A DNA stretch of 20,862 bases from an uncultured Eubacterium sp. (GCA_910579145.1 CAJTTQ010000049.1:1-20862), one strand, 5' to 3'. Counted from the first letter of the stretch, positions 1-7,600 are shown. The notes: generated by a model not told the origin, from the letters alone. A program made the numbers and translations.

Positions 1-1005
1 TGTGGGAGCGGTGGAGATGAAGCGGCAGGGGAACTTTATATTTATAACTGGGGAGAGTATTTTGACCCGGATGCCCTGGCAATGTTTGAGGAAGAGACAG
101 GGATCCAGGTGACATACGACGAGTATGAGACGAATGAAGTGATGTATCCGCTTATCGCGAACGGGGCGGTGCAGTATGACCTCGTCTGCCCGTCCGATTA
201 TATGGTGGAGAGGATGATCTCCGAGGATCTTTTAGAAGAGATCAACTTTGACAATATTCCGAATATCAAGTACATCGACAAGGAGTATATGGAGGCGAGC
301 CGGGCCTTTGATGAGGGAAACCGATACAGCGTGCCTCATCTTTGGGGAACGGTAGGGATTCTATATAATAAGTCGATGGTCAAAGAGCCGGTGGACAGCT
401 GGGGGATCCTTTGGGATACAAAATACGAGGACAATATCTTAATGCAGAAAAGTGTGCGCGATGCGTTCGGCATTACGCTTAAATATCTCGGTTATTCGCT
501 GAACAGTATGGATGAAAAGCAGCTGGAAGAGGCGAAACAAAAGCTGATCGAGCAGAAAAGATCCGGCGTCGTCCAGGCGTATGTCGTCGACGAGGTACGC
601 GACAAGATGATCGGAAATGAGGCGGCGATCGGCGTCATTTATTCGGGAGAGGCGCTTACCTGCCAAAAAGAAAATCCTGATCTGGAATATGTGATCCCGA
701 AAGAGGGAAGCAATCTGTGGATTGATTCCTGGGTCATCCCCAAAGGAGCGAAAAATAAAGAAAACGCAGAAAAGTTTTTAGATTTTCTATGCCGTCCCGA
801 GATTGCGAAAATGAATTTTGATTATATCACGTACTCGATTCCGAACAGCGAGGGACGAAATCTGATCGAGGAGGAGGAGTTCCGAAATAGTGACATCGCG
901 TTCCCGGAATTTGGTTCCCTGACAAACTGTGAGACATTCCGCTATTTGGGAGCGGAAGTGGATGAACGATATAACGTGAAATGGAAAGAGGTTATGTCGA
1001 ATTAA
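1..1005 (+). CDS. potD: Spermidine/putrescine ABC transporter substrate-binding lipoprotein, 5'-truncated
   Basis: Extracellular polyamine-binding component of a PotABCD-type ABC importer. The frame is open from base 1, and the first codons read CGSGG, so the window starts at the lipid-modified cysteine after a lost signal peptide. The mature protein is nearly complete, at 334 residues. It opens with LYIYNWGEYFDPDAL, the typical first strand of PotD/PotF proteins, followed by an FEEETGIQV helix. Near the C-terminus are GVIYSGEA and NLWIDSWVIPKGAKN, matching the second lobe and the hinge/ligand region of this family, and then the usual NAEKFLDFL helix. The ATG at 82 is internal and is not the start. 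The gene is probably the last of a pot operon lying to the left, because a terminator follows the stop. Polyamine preference cannot be told from the sequence by eye. Family assignment is secure. Confidence 0.93.
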   Translation, partial: CGSGGDEAAGELYIYNWGEYFDPDALAMFEEETGIQVTYDEYETNEVMYPLIANGAVQYDLVCPSDYMVERMISEDLLEEINFDNIPNIKYIDKEYMEASRAFDEGNRYSVPHLWGTVGILYNKSMVKEPVDSWGILWDTKYEDNILMQKSVRDAFGITLKYLGYSLNSMDEKQLEEAKQKLIEQKRSGVVQAYVVDEVRDKMIGNEAAIGVIYSGEALTCQKENPDLEYVIPKEGSNLWIDSWVIPKGAKNKENAEKFLDFLCRPEIAKMNFDYITYSIPNSEGRNLIEEEEFRNSDIAFPEFGSLTNCETFRYLGAEVDERYNVKWKEVMSN

Positions 1006-1020
1006 GCGTTCTGGCGTAAA

Positions 1021-1066
1021 AAAGCCTGTCTGGAATCTGTTATAGGATCCAGACAGGCTTTATTTG
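1021..1066. terminator. Bidirectional intrinsic terminator between potD and the GH10 gene
   Basis: A perfect 14-bp inverted repeat (AAAGCCTGTCTGGA at 1021-1034, complement at 1048-1061) with a 13-nt loop lies between two converging genes. On the + strand it is followed by TATTTGTTT. On the - strand the stem runs into a run of seven or more T's, so it should work better for the leftward GH10 gene. Confidence 0.88.
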
Positions 1067-1087
1067 TTTGATAAGGTACACCGCCGC

Positions 1088-2698
1088 TTAGTTACCGCCC
1101 TTTTCTTTTAAAACTTCAATGACATTAAAGAATGCCTGTTTCGGTTCAAAATCTGCGGTAAACAGACCGGAATGCGTGCCGTACACTCCGTAATCATAAT
1201 GCTCGGTATTGCCGATGAGATCAGGTCGGTCGAACAGAGCCCAGATGCTGACATTTGTCAACGTATTCGGATGTTCCTGTGCAAATGTACAGTAAGCTGT
1301 GAACATCTTTTTGTACATTTCCGCATGGGAGGCAATATCCTTTTCGGAAACGGTCTTACCGGATGCCAGCTGGTCGTTCAGGCGTACGCACAACTCATTG
1401 ATGCCCACTTTGACGCCGCAGTCAGCGAATGCTTCCATCGCTTGTTTCACCGGATTTGGTCCCGGCCATTCGAACAGTACATAACCTTCCATACCCATGC
1501 AGTCCAAAAGCGGATTGGCAGGATCGGCGTTCAGATACTTGATCAGTTCTTTGATGTATTCGGTTTTTGGTGCCTGGAAGCAGTTAAAGTCGTTGTAGAA
1601 CAACTGGATGTCTGCTCCGGTAGCTGCAACAGCTTTATTTGCGTATTCAAACGCGTATTTGATGTAATCACCGCCGATGATCTGATAAAACTTACCAGTC
1701 GTGTAAAGATGAAGTCCCGTCGTCTCGTCCGCTTTCGTCTGATTATCGGTATCGATCGCTTCGTTTACGACATCCCATGCGATCACGGTTCCCGGGTATT
1801 TGGACTCGAAATGAGTGACAACCTGCATTTCGTAGCTCTCCATACGTTTTAATAAAGTTTCTTTATCGACAAGACCCTTATCTTTATCGTAGTCGATATG
1901 GAAGAACGATTCTGCCATGCTGGATTCCCAGATCAGAACGTGGCCGCGGACTTTAAGGCCGTTTGCGATCGCCCACTCTACCATGCCGTCTGCCTGCTCG
2001 AACTTGCAGACCGGAGTTCCGTCGCCTGCCATAGAAGCTTCGGTATCCAGCAGGGAGTAACCTTTCATTTCGTTTTCAAACGAAACCACGTCAAACTGCT
2101 GTTTTGCCAATGCGGTGAAGTTCACATCCTGTGTCTTGTCGTAGTTGATAACTGTTCCCACGTTGAACGCTGCATTTTCTTTCATGGAATCATCAGGAAG
2201 CGTAATGCTTGGCGTCGGTACGGGTGTAGGTACCGGAGTTGCCGGAATTTCCGGTGTCGCTGCCGGTGTATTGTTAGGAACGGCTGGTGTTGCCGGCGGC
2301 GTAGCGATCGGAGCCTGCGTCTGTTTTGGTACATCGTTTACGTTGGTTTTTGCCTTTACCTTAACGGTACACGTCGCTTTTACCTTTTTGTTGCTCTTTG
2401 AGGTAGCTGTAATCTTAGCGGTTCCCGCTTTTTTTGCCTTCACGACACCGCTCTTGCTTACGGTCGCAACCGCTTTTTTGTTTGATTTCCACGTTACTTT
2501 TTTGTTTGCTTTGGCAGGTTTTACTTTTTTCACTTTTAAGGTGAATTTAGCGCCTTCCGTCAGCGTTTTTTTCGTTGCGCTCAATGTGATCTTCTTTGCC
2601 TTCGCTGCGGCATCTGCATCTGGTGCGGTAGATAATGCAGAAAATGCCATGACTGCGGACAAAGCGATCGCAACGGATCTCTTTCCTTTATTTCGCAT
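1088..2698 (-). CDS. Secreted GH10 family glycoside hydrolase (xylanase-like) with Big2 domain
   Basis: Predicted secreted 536-aa glycoside hydrolase of family 10, usually endo-beta-1,4-xylanase. I start it at 2698, not at the longer frame's start at 2752, because AAAGGAG sits 8 nt before this ATG and a signal peptide follows (about residues 1-31, ending ADA). Residues 33-115 form a Lys-rich bacterial Ig-like (Big2) domain (KKITLSATKKTLTEG, WKSNKKAVATV, AGTAKITA). Residues 120-170 are a Pro/Thr linker, and 172-536 are the GH10 barrel. Acid/base Glu313 lies in WDVVNEA and the likely nucleophile Glu435 in GINELCVR. Other active-site positions differ from classical xylanases: WHSQ is WESS at 257-260, the usual QxH segment on strand 6 is MEGY at 403-406, and ITELDVR is INELCVR. 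Substrate is therefore uncertain. The gene stands alone with its own promoter and terminator, with no xylan-use genes nearby. Confidence 0.88.
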   Translation of the reverse strand: MRNKGKRSVAIALSAVMAFSALSTAPDADAAAKAKKITLSATKKTLTEGAKFTLKVKKVKPAKANKKVTWKSNKKAVATVSKSGVVKAKKAGTAKITATSKSNKKVKATCTVKVKAKTNVNDVPKQTQAPIATPPATPAVPNNTPAATPEIPATPVPTPVPTPSITLPDDSMKENAAFNVGTVINYDKTQDVNFTALAKQQFDVVSFENEMKGYSLLDTEASMAGDGTPVCKFEQADGMVEWAIANGLKVRGHVLIWESSMAESFFHIDYDKDKGLVDKETLLKRMESYEMQVVTHFESKYPGTVIAWDVVNEAIDTDNQTKADETTGLHLYTTGKFYQIIGGDYIKYAFEYANKAVAATGADIQLFYNDFNCFQAPKTEYIKELIKYLNADPANPLLDCMGMEGYVLFEWPGPNPVKQAMEAFADCGVKVGINELCVRLNDQLASGKTVSEKDIASHAEMYKKMFTAYCTFAQEHPNTLTNVSIWALFDRPDLIGNTEHYDYGVYGTHSGLFTADFEPKQAFFNVIEVLKEKGGN

Positions 2699-2730
2699 TT
2701 GAAATGCTCCTTTCGTTTTTTTATATTGTA

Positions 2731-2759
2731 AGTATACCAAAAATAAGTACATTGTTCAA
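2731..2759 (-). promoter_or_regulatory. Sigma-A-type promoter of the GH10 gene
   Basis: On the - strand, TTGAAC (2759-2754) and TATACT (2736-2731) are separated by exactly 17 nt, about 33 nt upstream of the GH10 start codon. Confidence 0.75.
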
Positions 2760-2789
2760 TGTTTTTTTCTTCCTTTGAAAAGGGGGCAG

Positions 2790-2814
2790 AAGGGGGCCAG
2801 AGTACGGCCCCCTT
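2790..2814 (-). terminator. Terminator-like hairpin after the cheY-like gene
   Basis: AAGGGGGCC and GGCCCCCTT form a perfect 9-bp, very GC-rich stem with a 7-nt loop, just downstream of the leftward receiver gene. The T stretch after it is interrupted (TCTGCCCCCTTTTC), so it may be a moderate terminator. Confidence 0.6.
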
Positions 2815-2819
2815 CCGTT

Positions 2820-3176
2820 TTAAATGACTGTTTTAATGATGGACATGATCTGCTCCGGCTCAAACGGTTTCTGAATAAACTCGGAAGCACCGCTTTTGAT
2901 GGCATCTACCATTTTTGATTTTTGTCCGGCCGCTGTCACCATAACGACTTTGGCGTTTTTGTCAAAAGCCATGATTTTTTTCAGACATGAGAGTCCGTCC
3001 AGCACGGGCATCGTAATGTCCAAAGTGACTAAGTCGGGATTTAACTCGATGTACATTTCGTAGCCGGACTGCCCATCCTCCGCCTCGCCTGCGATTTCAA
3101 ATTCATTTTCGATAAGTATGTTTTTTAATATTCTGCGGGATGTTCGCGAGTCATCCACAATCAATACTGTTGCCAT
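2820..3176 (-). CDS. Stand-alone CheY-like receiver (single-domain response regulator)
   Basis: A 118-aa protein consisting only of a receiver domain, the usual size of CheY. All key residues are visible: acidic pair Asp8-Asp9, phospho-acceptor Asp53 in LVTLDITMP, Thr81 in VTAA, and Lys103 in QKPF. There is no output domain, so it must act by protein contact: a flagellar switch, another signalling partner, or as a phosphate sink. The start has a strong AGGGAGG 7 nt upstream. It follows a CheX-like ExxN protein with a 31-nt gap, so the two are probably co-transcribed, and the neighbour may be its phosphatase or binding partner. No other chemotaxis or flagellar genes are in view, so I do not name it cheY outright. 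Confidence 0.93.
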   Translation of the reverse strand: MATVLIVDDSRTSRRILKNILIENEFEIAGEAEDGQSGYEMYIELNPDLVTLDITMPVLDGLSCLKKIMAFDKNAKVVMVTAAGQKSKMVDAIKSGASEFIQKPFEPEQIMSIIKTVI

Positions 3177-3207
3177 AGAACAACCTCCCTTAGACCAATA
3201 TTAAATT

Positions 3208-4074
3208 TTAGCATTTGATCATCATATCTACCTTTTTCCCTGTGATGTACAGGGGAAGTATGTAAAAGCCAGCGGCATCCGATATACCTGAATCAAAGAG
3301 TAATTCCGGCGGCAGCATGTCGATCGCCGTATCCTGGTAGCTGAGTTCAGCGGCGCGGAGTCCGTTGATGCAGTTTGTAAATTCTCCCACAGAATCAAGG
3401 GCATCCTCGTCTGGCCGTTCAAAGTATTCACCGGCATATCCATCCGCTATGGTAAGGATGGCTCTGTCATTGCTGGCAAATCCCAGGAATCCGTCGTAAG
3501 CACCTGTGGTTTTCTGGTAAGCGATGTATCTGGCAGAATACTCGGTAGTTTTTTCGGCAGTATCAATGCGGATGTAAGGACTGACGAAACGAACGATGTT
3601 TCGGAGCGCAAGGGACATGAGCGAGAAATAATCGTCCTTATCCGCTGTTACGAAAGATGGCAGAAGCCGGTCAAAATCACCGCATTTGATCGCTTCCAAC
3701 GCGGTATGGGACAGACCGTTATCCCTCTGGAAATCTGCCACAAGACCAGTGACTTTTTCTAGATCCATGATCTTGTTCTCGTCCAGTGCCTGTACGAAGA
3801 TCAAATAAGGATTTCCCTGGAGTTTCAAGAGATAGGAAACATCGGAGTCAGTGAGGTATCCCCGTTCGATCGCCAAATCGCCAAAACGCTTGTCAGTCTG
3901 CATTTGAAGCTGGTTGAGCTCGTTCGCCTGTGTTCGTGTGAGAAGCCCTTCCGACTCAGCGATCAGACCAAGTTTGACACGATTTGCTCTCATGTATTCC
4001 ATACAGGAAGTAAATTGGTCTTTGGTAATTTCTTCTTTATTCAGAAGATAATTCCCAAAAAACTGACTAAACAT
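3208..4074 (-). CDS. CheX/CheC-like ExxN-domain protein with N-terminal helical repeat region
   Basis: A 288-aa cytosolic protein in two parts. The C-terminal part (about 145-288) looks like a CheX-type CheY-phosphatase domain: Glu231 and Asn234 in EFTNCINGLRA match the ExxN phosphatase motif, followed by a P-P-E-L-L loop and a final beta strand. The N-terminal part (about 1-90) holds two similar segments, LLNKEEITKDQFTSCMEY and AIERGYLTDSDVSYLLKLQG, which resemble the short repeats in N-terminal domains of type II secretion and pilus ATPases (GspE/MshEN type). That resemblance is my reading, not proven. The start has AAAGGAG 9 nt upstream. It lies just before a single-domain receiver in the same direction, which supports a phosphatase-receiver pair. 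It is longer than plain CheX (about 150 aa), so its N-terminus may tether it to something other than the flagellar motor. Confidence 0.68.
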   Translation of the reverse strand: MFSQFFGNYLLNKEEITKDQFTSCMEYMRANRVKLGLIAESEGLLTRTQANELNQLQMQTDKRFGDLAIERGYLTDSDVSYLLKLQGNPYLIFVQALDENKIMDLEKVTGLVADFQRDNGLSHTALEAIKCGDFDRLLPSFVTADKDDYFSLMSLALRNIVRFVSPYIRIDTAEKTTEYSARYIAYQKTTGAYDGFLGFASNDRAILTIADGYAGEYFERPDEDALDSVGEFTNCINGLRAAELSYQDTAIDMLPPELLFDSGISDAAGFYILPLYITGKKVDMMIKC

Positions 4075-4100
4075 AAACGTAATTCTCCTTTGATTATTTT

Positions 4101-4127
4101 ATAATTTCACATTGTAAAAATCTTAAT
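4101..4127 (-). promoter_or_regulatory. Possible promoter of the CheX-like/CheY-like pair
   Basis: On the - strand, TTAAGA and TATAAA are 17 nt apart in the AT-rich divergent region. The -10 is good and the -35 is weak. Confidence 0.35.
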
Positions 4128-4138
4128 TTTATTATACT
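4112..4138 (+). promoter_or_regulatory. Possible promoter of aroC
   Basis: TTGTAA (4112-4117) and TATACT (4133-4138) with a short 15-nt spacer. The -10 is strong but the spacing is sub-optimal. It overlaps the proposed leftward promoter, so the two directions may compete. Confidence 0.4.
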
Positions 4139-4210
4139 ATAGAAAAGGAAAAAAAGAAAGAGAAGGCTGAAAAATTTTTCGATCAGTTTAACGGCATGGA
4201 GGAGAAAAGA

Positions 4211-5326
4211 ATGGCAGGTTCAGTATACGGAGAGGTATTTACGATTTCCACATGGGGGGAATCTCACGGCAAAGGGGTCGGTGTGGTCGTTGACGGCTGC
4301 CCGGCAGGGATCCCCCTTTGTGAGGCAGATATACAGCAGTTTTTGGACAGGCGCAGGCCGGGTGTGACAAAGTATGCCACGCCCCGGAAAGAGGGGGATC
4401 AGGTGGAGATTTTGTCGGGGGTGTTTGAGGGGAAGACGACGGGGACACCGATCTCGATGATCGTGTTTAATACATCCCAGCGCTCCGGGGACTACTCAGA
4501 AATTGCTTCATACTTCCGGCCGGGACATGCCGACTTCACATTTGACGCGAAGTACGGGTTCCGGGATTACCGGGGAGGCGGGAGAAGCTCCGGCCGGGAG
4601 ACGATCGGCAGGGTTGCCGGCGGAGCGGTGGCGATGAAAATACTTGTGCAGCTCGGTATCGAAGTTTATGCGTATGTGACGTCGATCGGGGAGATCCACA
4701 TTGACTATGATAAGATGCTGAAAGAAAACATTGAGAAAAGTCCTCTTCGTATGCCGGATCTGGACGCGTCGGAGAGGGCGGAGGACTATTTGGATGCCTG
4801 CATGAAAAACCATGATTCATCAGGAGGCGTGATCGAATGCGTGGTGAACGGGATGCCGGCGGGGGTTGGCGAGCCGGTGTTCGGAAAACTGGATGCGGCG
4901 CTGGCGCAGGCCGTGATGTCGATCGGAGCGGTAAAGGGAGTCGAGATCGGGGATGGGTTTGCGGCAGCGTGCACGCGCGGTTCCCAAAATAATGACGCGT
5001 TCCACATCGGGGAGTCTGGGGAGATAGAGACGGTAACGAACCATGCAGGGGGGATTTTGGGCGGTATGAGCGACGGCAGCCAGATCGTTTTGCGGGCGGC
5101 ATTCAAACCCACGCCTTCTATTTTTTCCGGGCAGAAGACGGTCAGTCAGTCCGGGGAAGAAATCGATGTGCAGATCAAAGGCCGCCACGATCCAGTCATC
5201 GTTCCGCGCGCGGTGGCGGTCGTGGAGGCGATGACAGCATTGGCGCTTGTAGACCGGTTGTTTGTGGGGATGACGGCGCGGATAGACCGCATCAAGGAAT
5301 TCTATCAGAGGGAAAGACAGCATTGA
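4211..5326 (+). CDS. aroC: Chorismate synthase
   Basis: Converts 5-enolpyruvylshikimate-3-phosphate to chorismate, the last common step of aromatic amino acid synthesis, using reduced FMN. The 371-aa protein carries the family hallmarks: SVYGEVFTISTWGESHGKG at the N-terminus with the catalytic GESHG, the RPGHADFTF loop, RSSGRETIGRVAGGA, and a GGMSDGSQIV segment near residue 285. The frame opens at 4196, but the GGAGG ribosome site lies inside its first codons (MEEKR), so the ATG at 4211 is the real start. No other shikimate genes are next to it. Length is close to the usual 360-390 aa and nothing is missing. Confidence 0.97.
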   Translation: MAGSVYGEVFTISTWGESHGKGVGVVVDGCPAGIPLCEADIQQFLDRRRPGVTKYATPRKEGDQVEILSGVFEGKTTGTPISMIVFNTSQRSGDYSEIASYFRPGHADFTFDAKYGFRDYRGGGRSSGRETIGRVAGGAVAMKILVQLGIEVYAYVTSIGEIHIDYDKMLKENIEKSPLRMPDLDASERAEDYLDACMKNHDSSGGVIECVVNGMPAGVGEPVFGKLDAALAQAVMSIGAVKGVEIGDGFAAACTRGSQNNDAFHIGESGEIETVTNHAGGILGGMSDGSQIVLRAAFKPTPSIFSGQKTVSQSGEEIDVQIKGRHDPVIVPRAVAVVEAMTALALVDRLFVGMTARIDRIKEFYQRERQH

Positions 5327-5404
5327 TCTTTCCTGTTTTGGGGACGAGGATACTTTTTTAGATGAAATCATAGTATAAAAGTAAAAGGAAATCCGGAGGA
5401 TCGT

Positions 5405-5551
5405 ATGAGCCAGGCGGAAAGGACGAAGCTCGTCGTGGACGACACAACGATATATGAGATCGATCTTGAGTGTCAGGAGTGCAAAAGCAGGAAGCAATGC
5501 GAAAAGGATGAGGAGCGCGAGGTTATCCTTTGTTCAAAGAGACCGCGCTGA
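5405..5551 (+). CDS. Small four-cysteine protein, 48 aa
   Basis: Unrecognised 48-aa protein starting MSQAERTKLVVDDTTIYEID. It has a strong site CGGAGGA 5 nt before the ATG. Cysteines 23, 26, 32 and 43 are arranged CxxC-x5-C-x10-C, which would suit a small metal-binding (zinc-ribbon-like) fold, and the rest is highly charged. It lies 78 nt after aroC with no terminator between, so it may share the aroC transcript. The ribosome site, the ordered cysteines and a downstream hairpin support a real gene; no function can be assigned. Confidence 0.62.
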   Translation: MSQAERTKLVVDDTTIYEIDLECQECKSRKQCEKDEEREVILCSKRPR

Positions 5552-5625
5552 GAGGGGAATCTGTGTGGCGCACAGGGCGAAGGCAGGAATGTGTTTTGCT
5601 CTGTGCCTTTTATGTATTTCAAAAA

Positions 5626-5660
5626 GGGATGCCGGGCACGATGTCCCGGCATCCCCTGTT
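5626..5660. terminator. Bidirectional terminator between the 48-aa gene and the Cys/Gly-rich gene
   Basis: GGGATGCCGGG (5626-5636) and its exact complement (5645-5655) form an 11-bp stem with an 8-nt loop. On the - strand it is followed by TTTTT, so it mainly serves the leftward gene. On the + strand it is followed only by CTGTTT. Confidence 0.8.
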
Positions 5661-5682
5661 TGGACGAAAAGAGATGGCTGGA

Positions 5683-5922
5683 TTAGCAGAAGCCGCCGAA
5701 TCCGAAGCCGTCTCCGCCGCCGCAGCAGCACAGAAGGAGTAAGATCCAGATGATGCAGCTGCAGTCACTGCCGCCACCGCCGCATCCTCCCCAGCTGCCG
5801 CCGTGTCCTCCACAGCAGCTCAAAAGCAGGATAATGATGATAATCCATGTGCAGGAGCATCCGCTTCCGCCTTCATTGCAGGAGCATCCGCCACCGCAGT
5901 TTGTTGCTGATAAATCACTCAT
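5683..5922 (-). CDS. Cysteine/glycine-rich small protein (chorion HCB-like label)
   Basis: A 79-aa protein with 14 cysteines and 23 glycines, including CSC pairs, a CC pair and one CCC run, plus two short hydrophobic stretches (WIIIIILLLS at 26-35 and IIWILLLL at 57-64). Proteins like this occur in Clostridia and, from memory, carry a borrowed insect eggshell name, 'chorion class high-cysteine HCB protein 13'. That label says nothing about bacterial function. The start is firm: AGGAGG lies 8 nt before the ATG, and the gene ends before a good terminator. There is no signal peptide or lipobox. Possible roles are a disulphide-crosslinked surface or spore-coat protein or a metal-binding peptide; none is shown here. 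The codons are biased by the composition but the frame is intact. Confidence 0.8.
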   Translation of the reverse strand: MSDLSATNCGGGCSCNEGGSGCSCTWIIIIILLLSCCGGHGGSWGGCGGGGSDCSCIIWILLLLCCCGGGDGFGFGGFC

Positions 5923-5954
5923 ATTAGGTTCCTCCTAAAATAATTTACAATGCT

Positions 5955-5993
5955 ATCTTATGTAAGACAGCTTGCCCTGTTTACAAATAAGAT
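5955..5993. repeat. Imperfect palindrome upstream of the Cys/Gly-rich gene
   Basis: ATCTTATGTAAGACAG (5955-5970) and CTGTTTACAAATAAGAT (5977-5993) are near-inverted repeats around a 6-nt centre, with perfect 7-nt ends. It sits 33-71 nt upstream of the leftward start codon, where a promoter should be, so it could be an operator or a 5' hairpin. Confidence 0.4.
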
Positions 5994-6035
5994 AAAAAAT
6001 TTTGAATGTTTCTCATATTTTTGTGAAATATTTAT

Positions 6036-6064
6036 TTGTATAATGTGACATTATTTGATATAAT
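6036..6064 (+). promoter_or_regulatory. Sigma-A-type promoter of the GH3-like/purine cluster
   Basis: TTGTAT (6036-6041), a 17-nt spacer and a consensus TATAAT (6059-6064). The start codon of the first gene is about 90 nt downstream. It is the only clear promoter seen before purC. Confidence 0.75.
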
Positions 6065-6152
6065 ACTTTCGTACATTTATGGAATGTTTGTGGCAGAGTA
6101 CGGCTTGTCATGAACTTGTGCGGATGAAATAGGCACACGCATGGAGGAAAAG

Positions 6153-7574
6153 ATGAAGAGGATTACTTGTATTTTTCTAGTGTTCTGTCTCTGCCTGAGT
6201 CTGGCGGGATGCGGCAGCAGCGAGGAAGAGACGGGAGAAGATGTACAGGGGCCGGCGAAGGTGTCGGAAGAAGAACTGGATCAACAGGCTTTTCAAAAGG
6301 CTGGGGAATATTTGAAAACAATGACTCTGCTAGAGAAGATCGGGCAGATGTTTTTAGTAGATGCGGACAAGCTTGTAAAAGGGGAGGAAGCTGTGACAAC
6401 GGTTTCACCGGAACTCGTGGAGGCGGTCGAGAAGGGCAAGATCGGCGGGATCGTGTTTAACAAACGGAATGTACAGACGGCAGATCAGATCAAGGCTCTG
6501 ATACAGGATGTGAAGCAGTCGGTATCCGCGAGTACGGAGCTTTCTATCCCATTATACATCGGAACACAAGAAGAGGGAGGCGGCCGGAATTCCATCGCGG
6601 CGGCTACGGATACGATCACTTCCACGGGATATGTCAGTCCTGCGGAGATGGGAAAAAATATGACAGAGGGCCAGCTCGAGAATACGGGAGAGGTCATCGC
6701 AGGTGAACTGACCGATCTGGGATTCAATCTGAATTTTGCGCCGTCCGCGGATCTGGCGGAGGAAGAAGTGCCGGTGGACAGGCAGGCGGTAAGTGACTGC
6801 GCGGTTTCAGCCATCGGGGAAGGGCCGGAATATCCAAATCTGAATCGGAAGAAACTCTCCAAAAAAAAGAAGAAGAAAATGTTGAAATCGTATCAGAAGA
6901 GGCTTCAGGAATATAATGCGAAATGGGATGCTTTCCTGAAACTGTGGATGGAGGACGATTATAAGAGCAGTTGTTTTGGAATAGATGAGGAGCAGGTCGG
7001 GGAAGCCGTGGAGGCTATGATCAATGGTATGCACGCCGTCGGCGACCACGGTATCTGTACGGTTTTGAAAATGTTCCCGGGGATTGCTTCGGTCGCAAGA
7101 TATCATAAGCTCATCAATACGAAAGTGGATACGGGGCTGTCCCGTCTCCGGCGGACCAATCTGTCACCTTTTTCGTCTGGCATACATGCGGGGACAGATT
7201 TTATCATGGTGGGCCATGTGGCGTTGGGGAAGGTTGATCAGGATGTTCCGGCGTCTTTATCCGAGACGATTATGACGGAACTTCTCCGAAACGAGATGGG
7301 ATTTAATGGGATCATCATAACAGAACAAATGGATGTTCCGGTCATAACAAATGCGTATACGACCGAACAGGCAGTAGTCAGGGCAATCAGTTCCGGCGCG
7401 GATATGGTGTACGATCCGGAAGACCTGCATGCTGCGATTTCCTCCGTCCAGCAGGCGGTCATCACGGGGAAGATCGAGGAGGAAAAGATAGATCAGGCAG
7501 TTTTGCGGATTTTGCAGAATAAGATCCGCCGGGGGATCTGGACGCCTCCCGCGGTTGTTGAAGACAGTGAATGA
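6153..7574 (+). CDS. GH3-fold lipoprotein, probably catalytically inactive
   Basis: A 473-aa surface lipoprotein with a glycoside hydrolase family 3 (NagZ-like) barrel. The start at 6153 is preferred over 6141 because GGAGG lies 5 nt before it. A signal peptide ends in LAGC with lipid Cys20. Family landmarks are LLEKIGQMFLVD (59-70), IGGIVFNKRNV (97-107), LGFNLNFAPSADL (189-201), MFPG (307-310), and GFNGIIIT (383-390). Catalytic and binding residues look lost: the usual D-Q-E-G-G is TQEEGG, KHFPGHG is KMFPGIA, the DSH dyad is RYH (316-318), and the nucleophile Asp of the (S/T)-D pair is Glu391. A lysine-rich insert (about 205-270, with six consecutive K's around 237-242) interrupts the barrel. 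So the fold is kept, perhaps for binding cell-wall sugar, but NagZ-type hydrolysis looks unlikely. It is the first gene of a cluster, 26 nt before purC. Confidence 0.75.
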   Translation: MKRITCIFLVFCLCLSLAGCGSSEEETGEDVQGPAKVSEEELDQQAFQKAGEYLKTMTLLEKIGQMFLVDADKLVKGEEAVTTVSPELVEAVEKGKIGGIVFNKRNVQTADQIKALIQDVKQSVSASTELSIPLYIGTQEEGGGRNSIAAATDTITSTGYVSPAEMGKNMTEGQLENTGEVIAGELTDLGFNLNFAPSADLAEEEVPVDRQAVSDCAVSAIGEGPEYPNLNRKKLSKKKKKKMLKSYQKRLQEYNAKWDAFLKLWMEDDYKSSCFGIDEEQVGEAVEAMINGMHAVGDHGICTVLKMFPGIASVARYHKLINTKVDTGLSRLRRTNLSPFSSGIHAGTDFIMVGHVALGKVDQDVPASLSETIMTELLRNEMGFNGIIITEQMDVPVITNAYTTEQAVVRAISSGADMVYDPEDLHAAISSVQQAVITGKIEEEKIDQAVLRILQNKIRRGIWTPPAVVEDSE

Positions 7575-7600
7575 TTGGAAATGTTGATGGAGGTAAAAAC

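Noticed and set aside
2145..2702. A Gly/Val/Ala-rich + strand frame opposite the GH10 gene's Big2 and linker region.
   Set aside because: It is the complement of the Lys/Pro/Thr-rich coding strand; no ribosome site.
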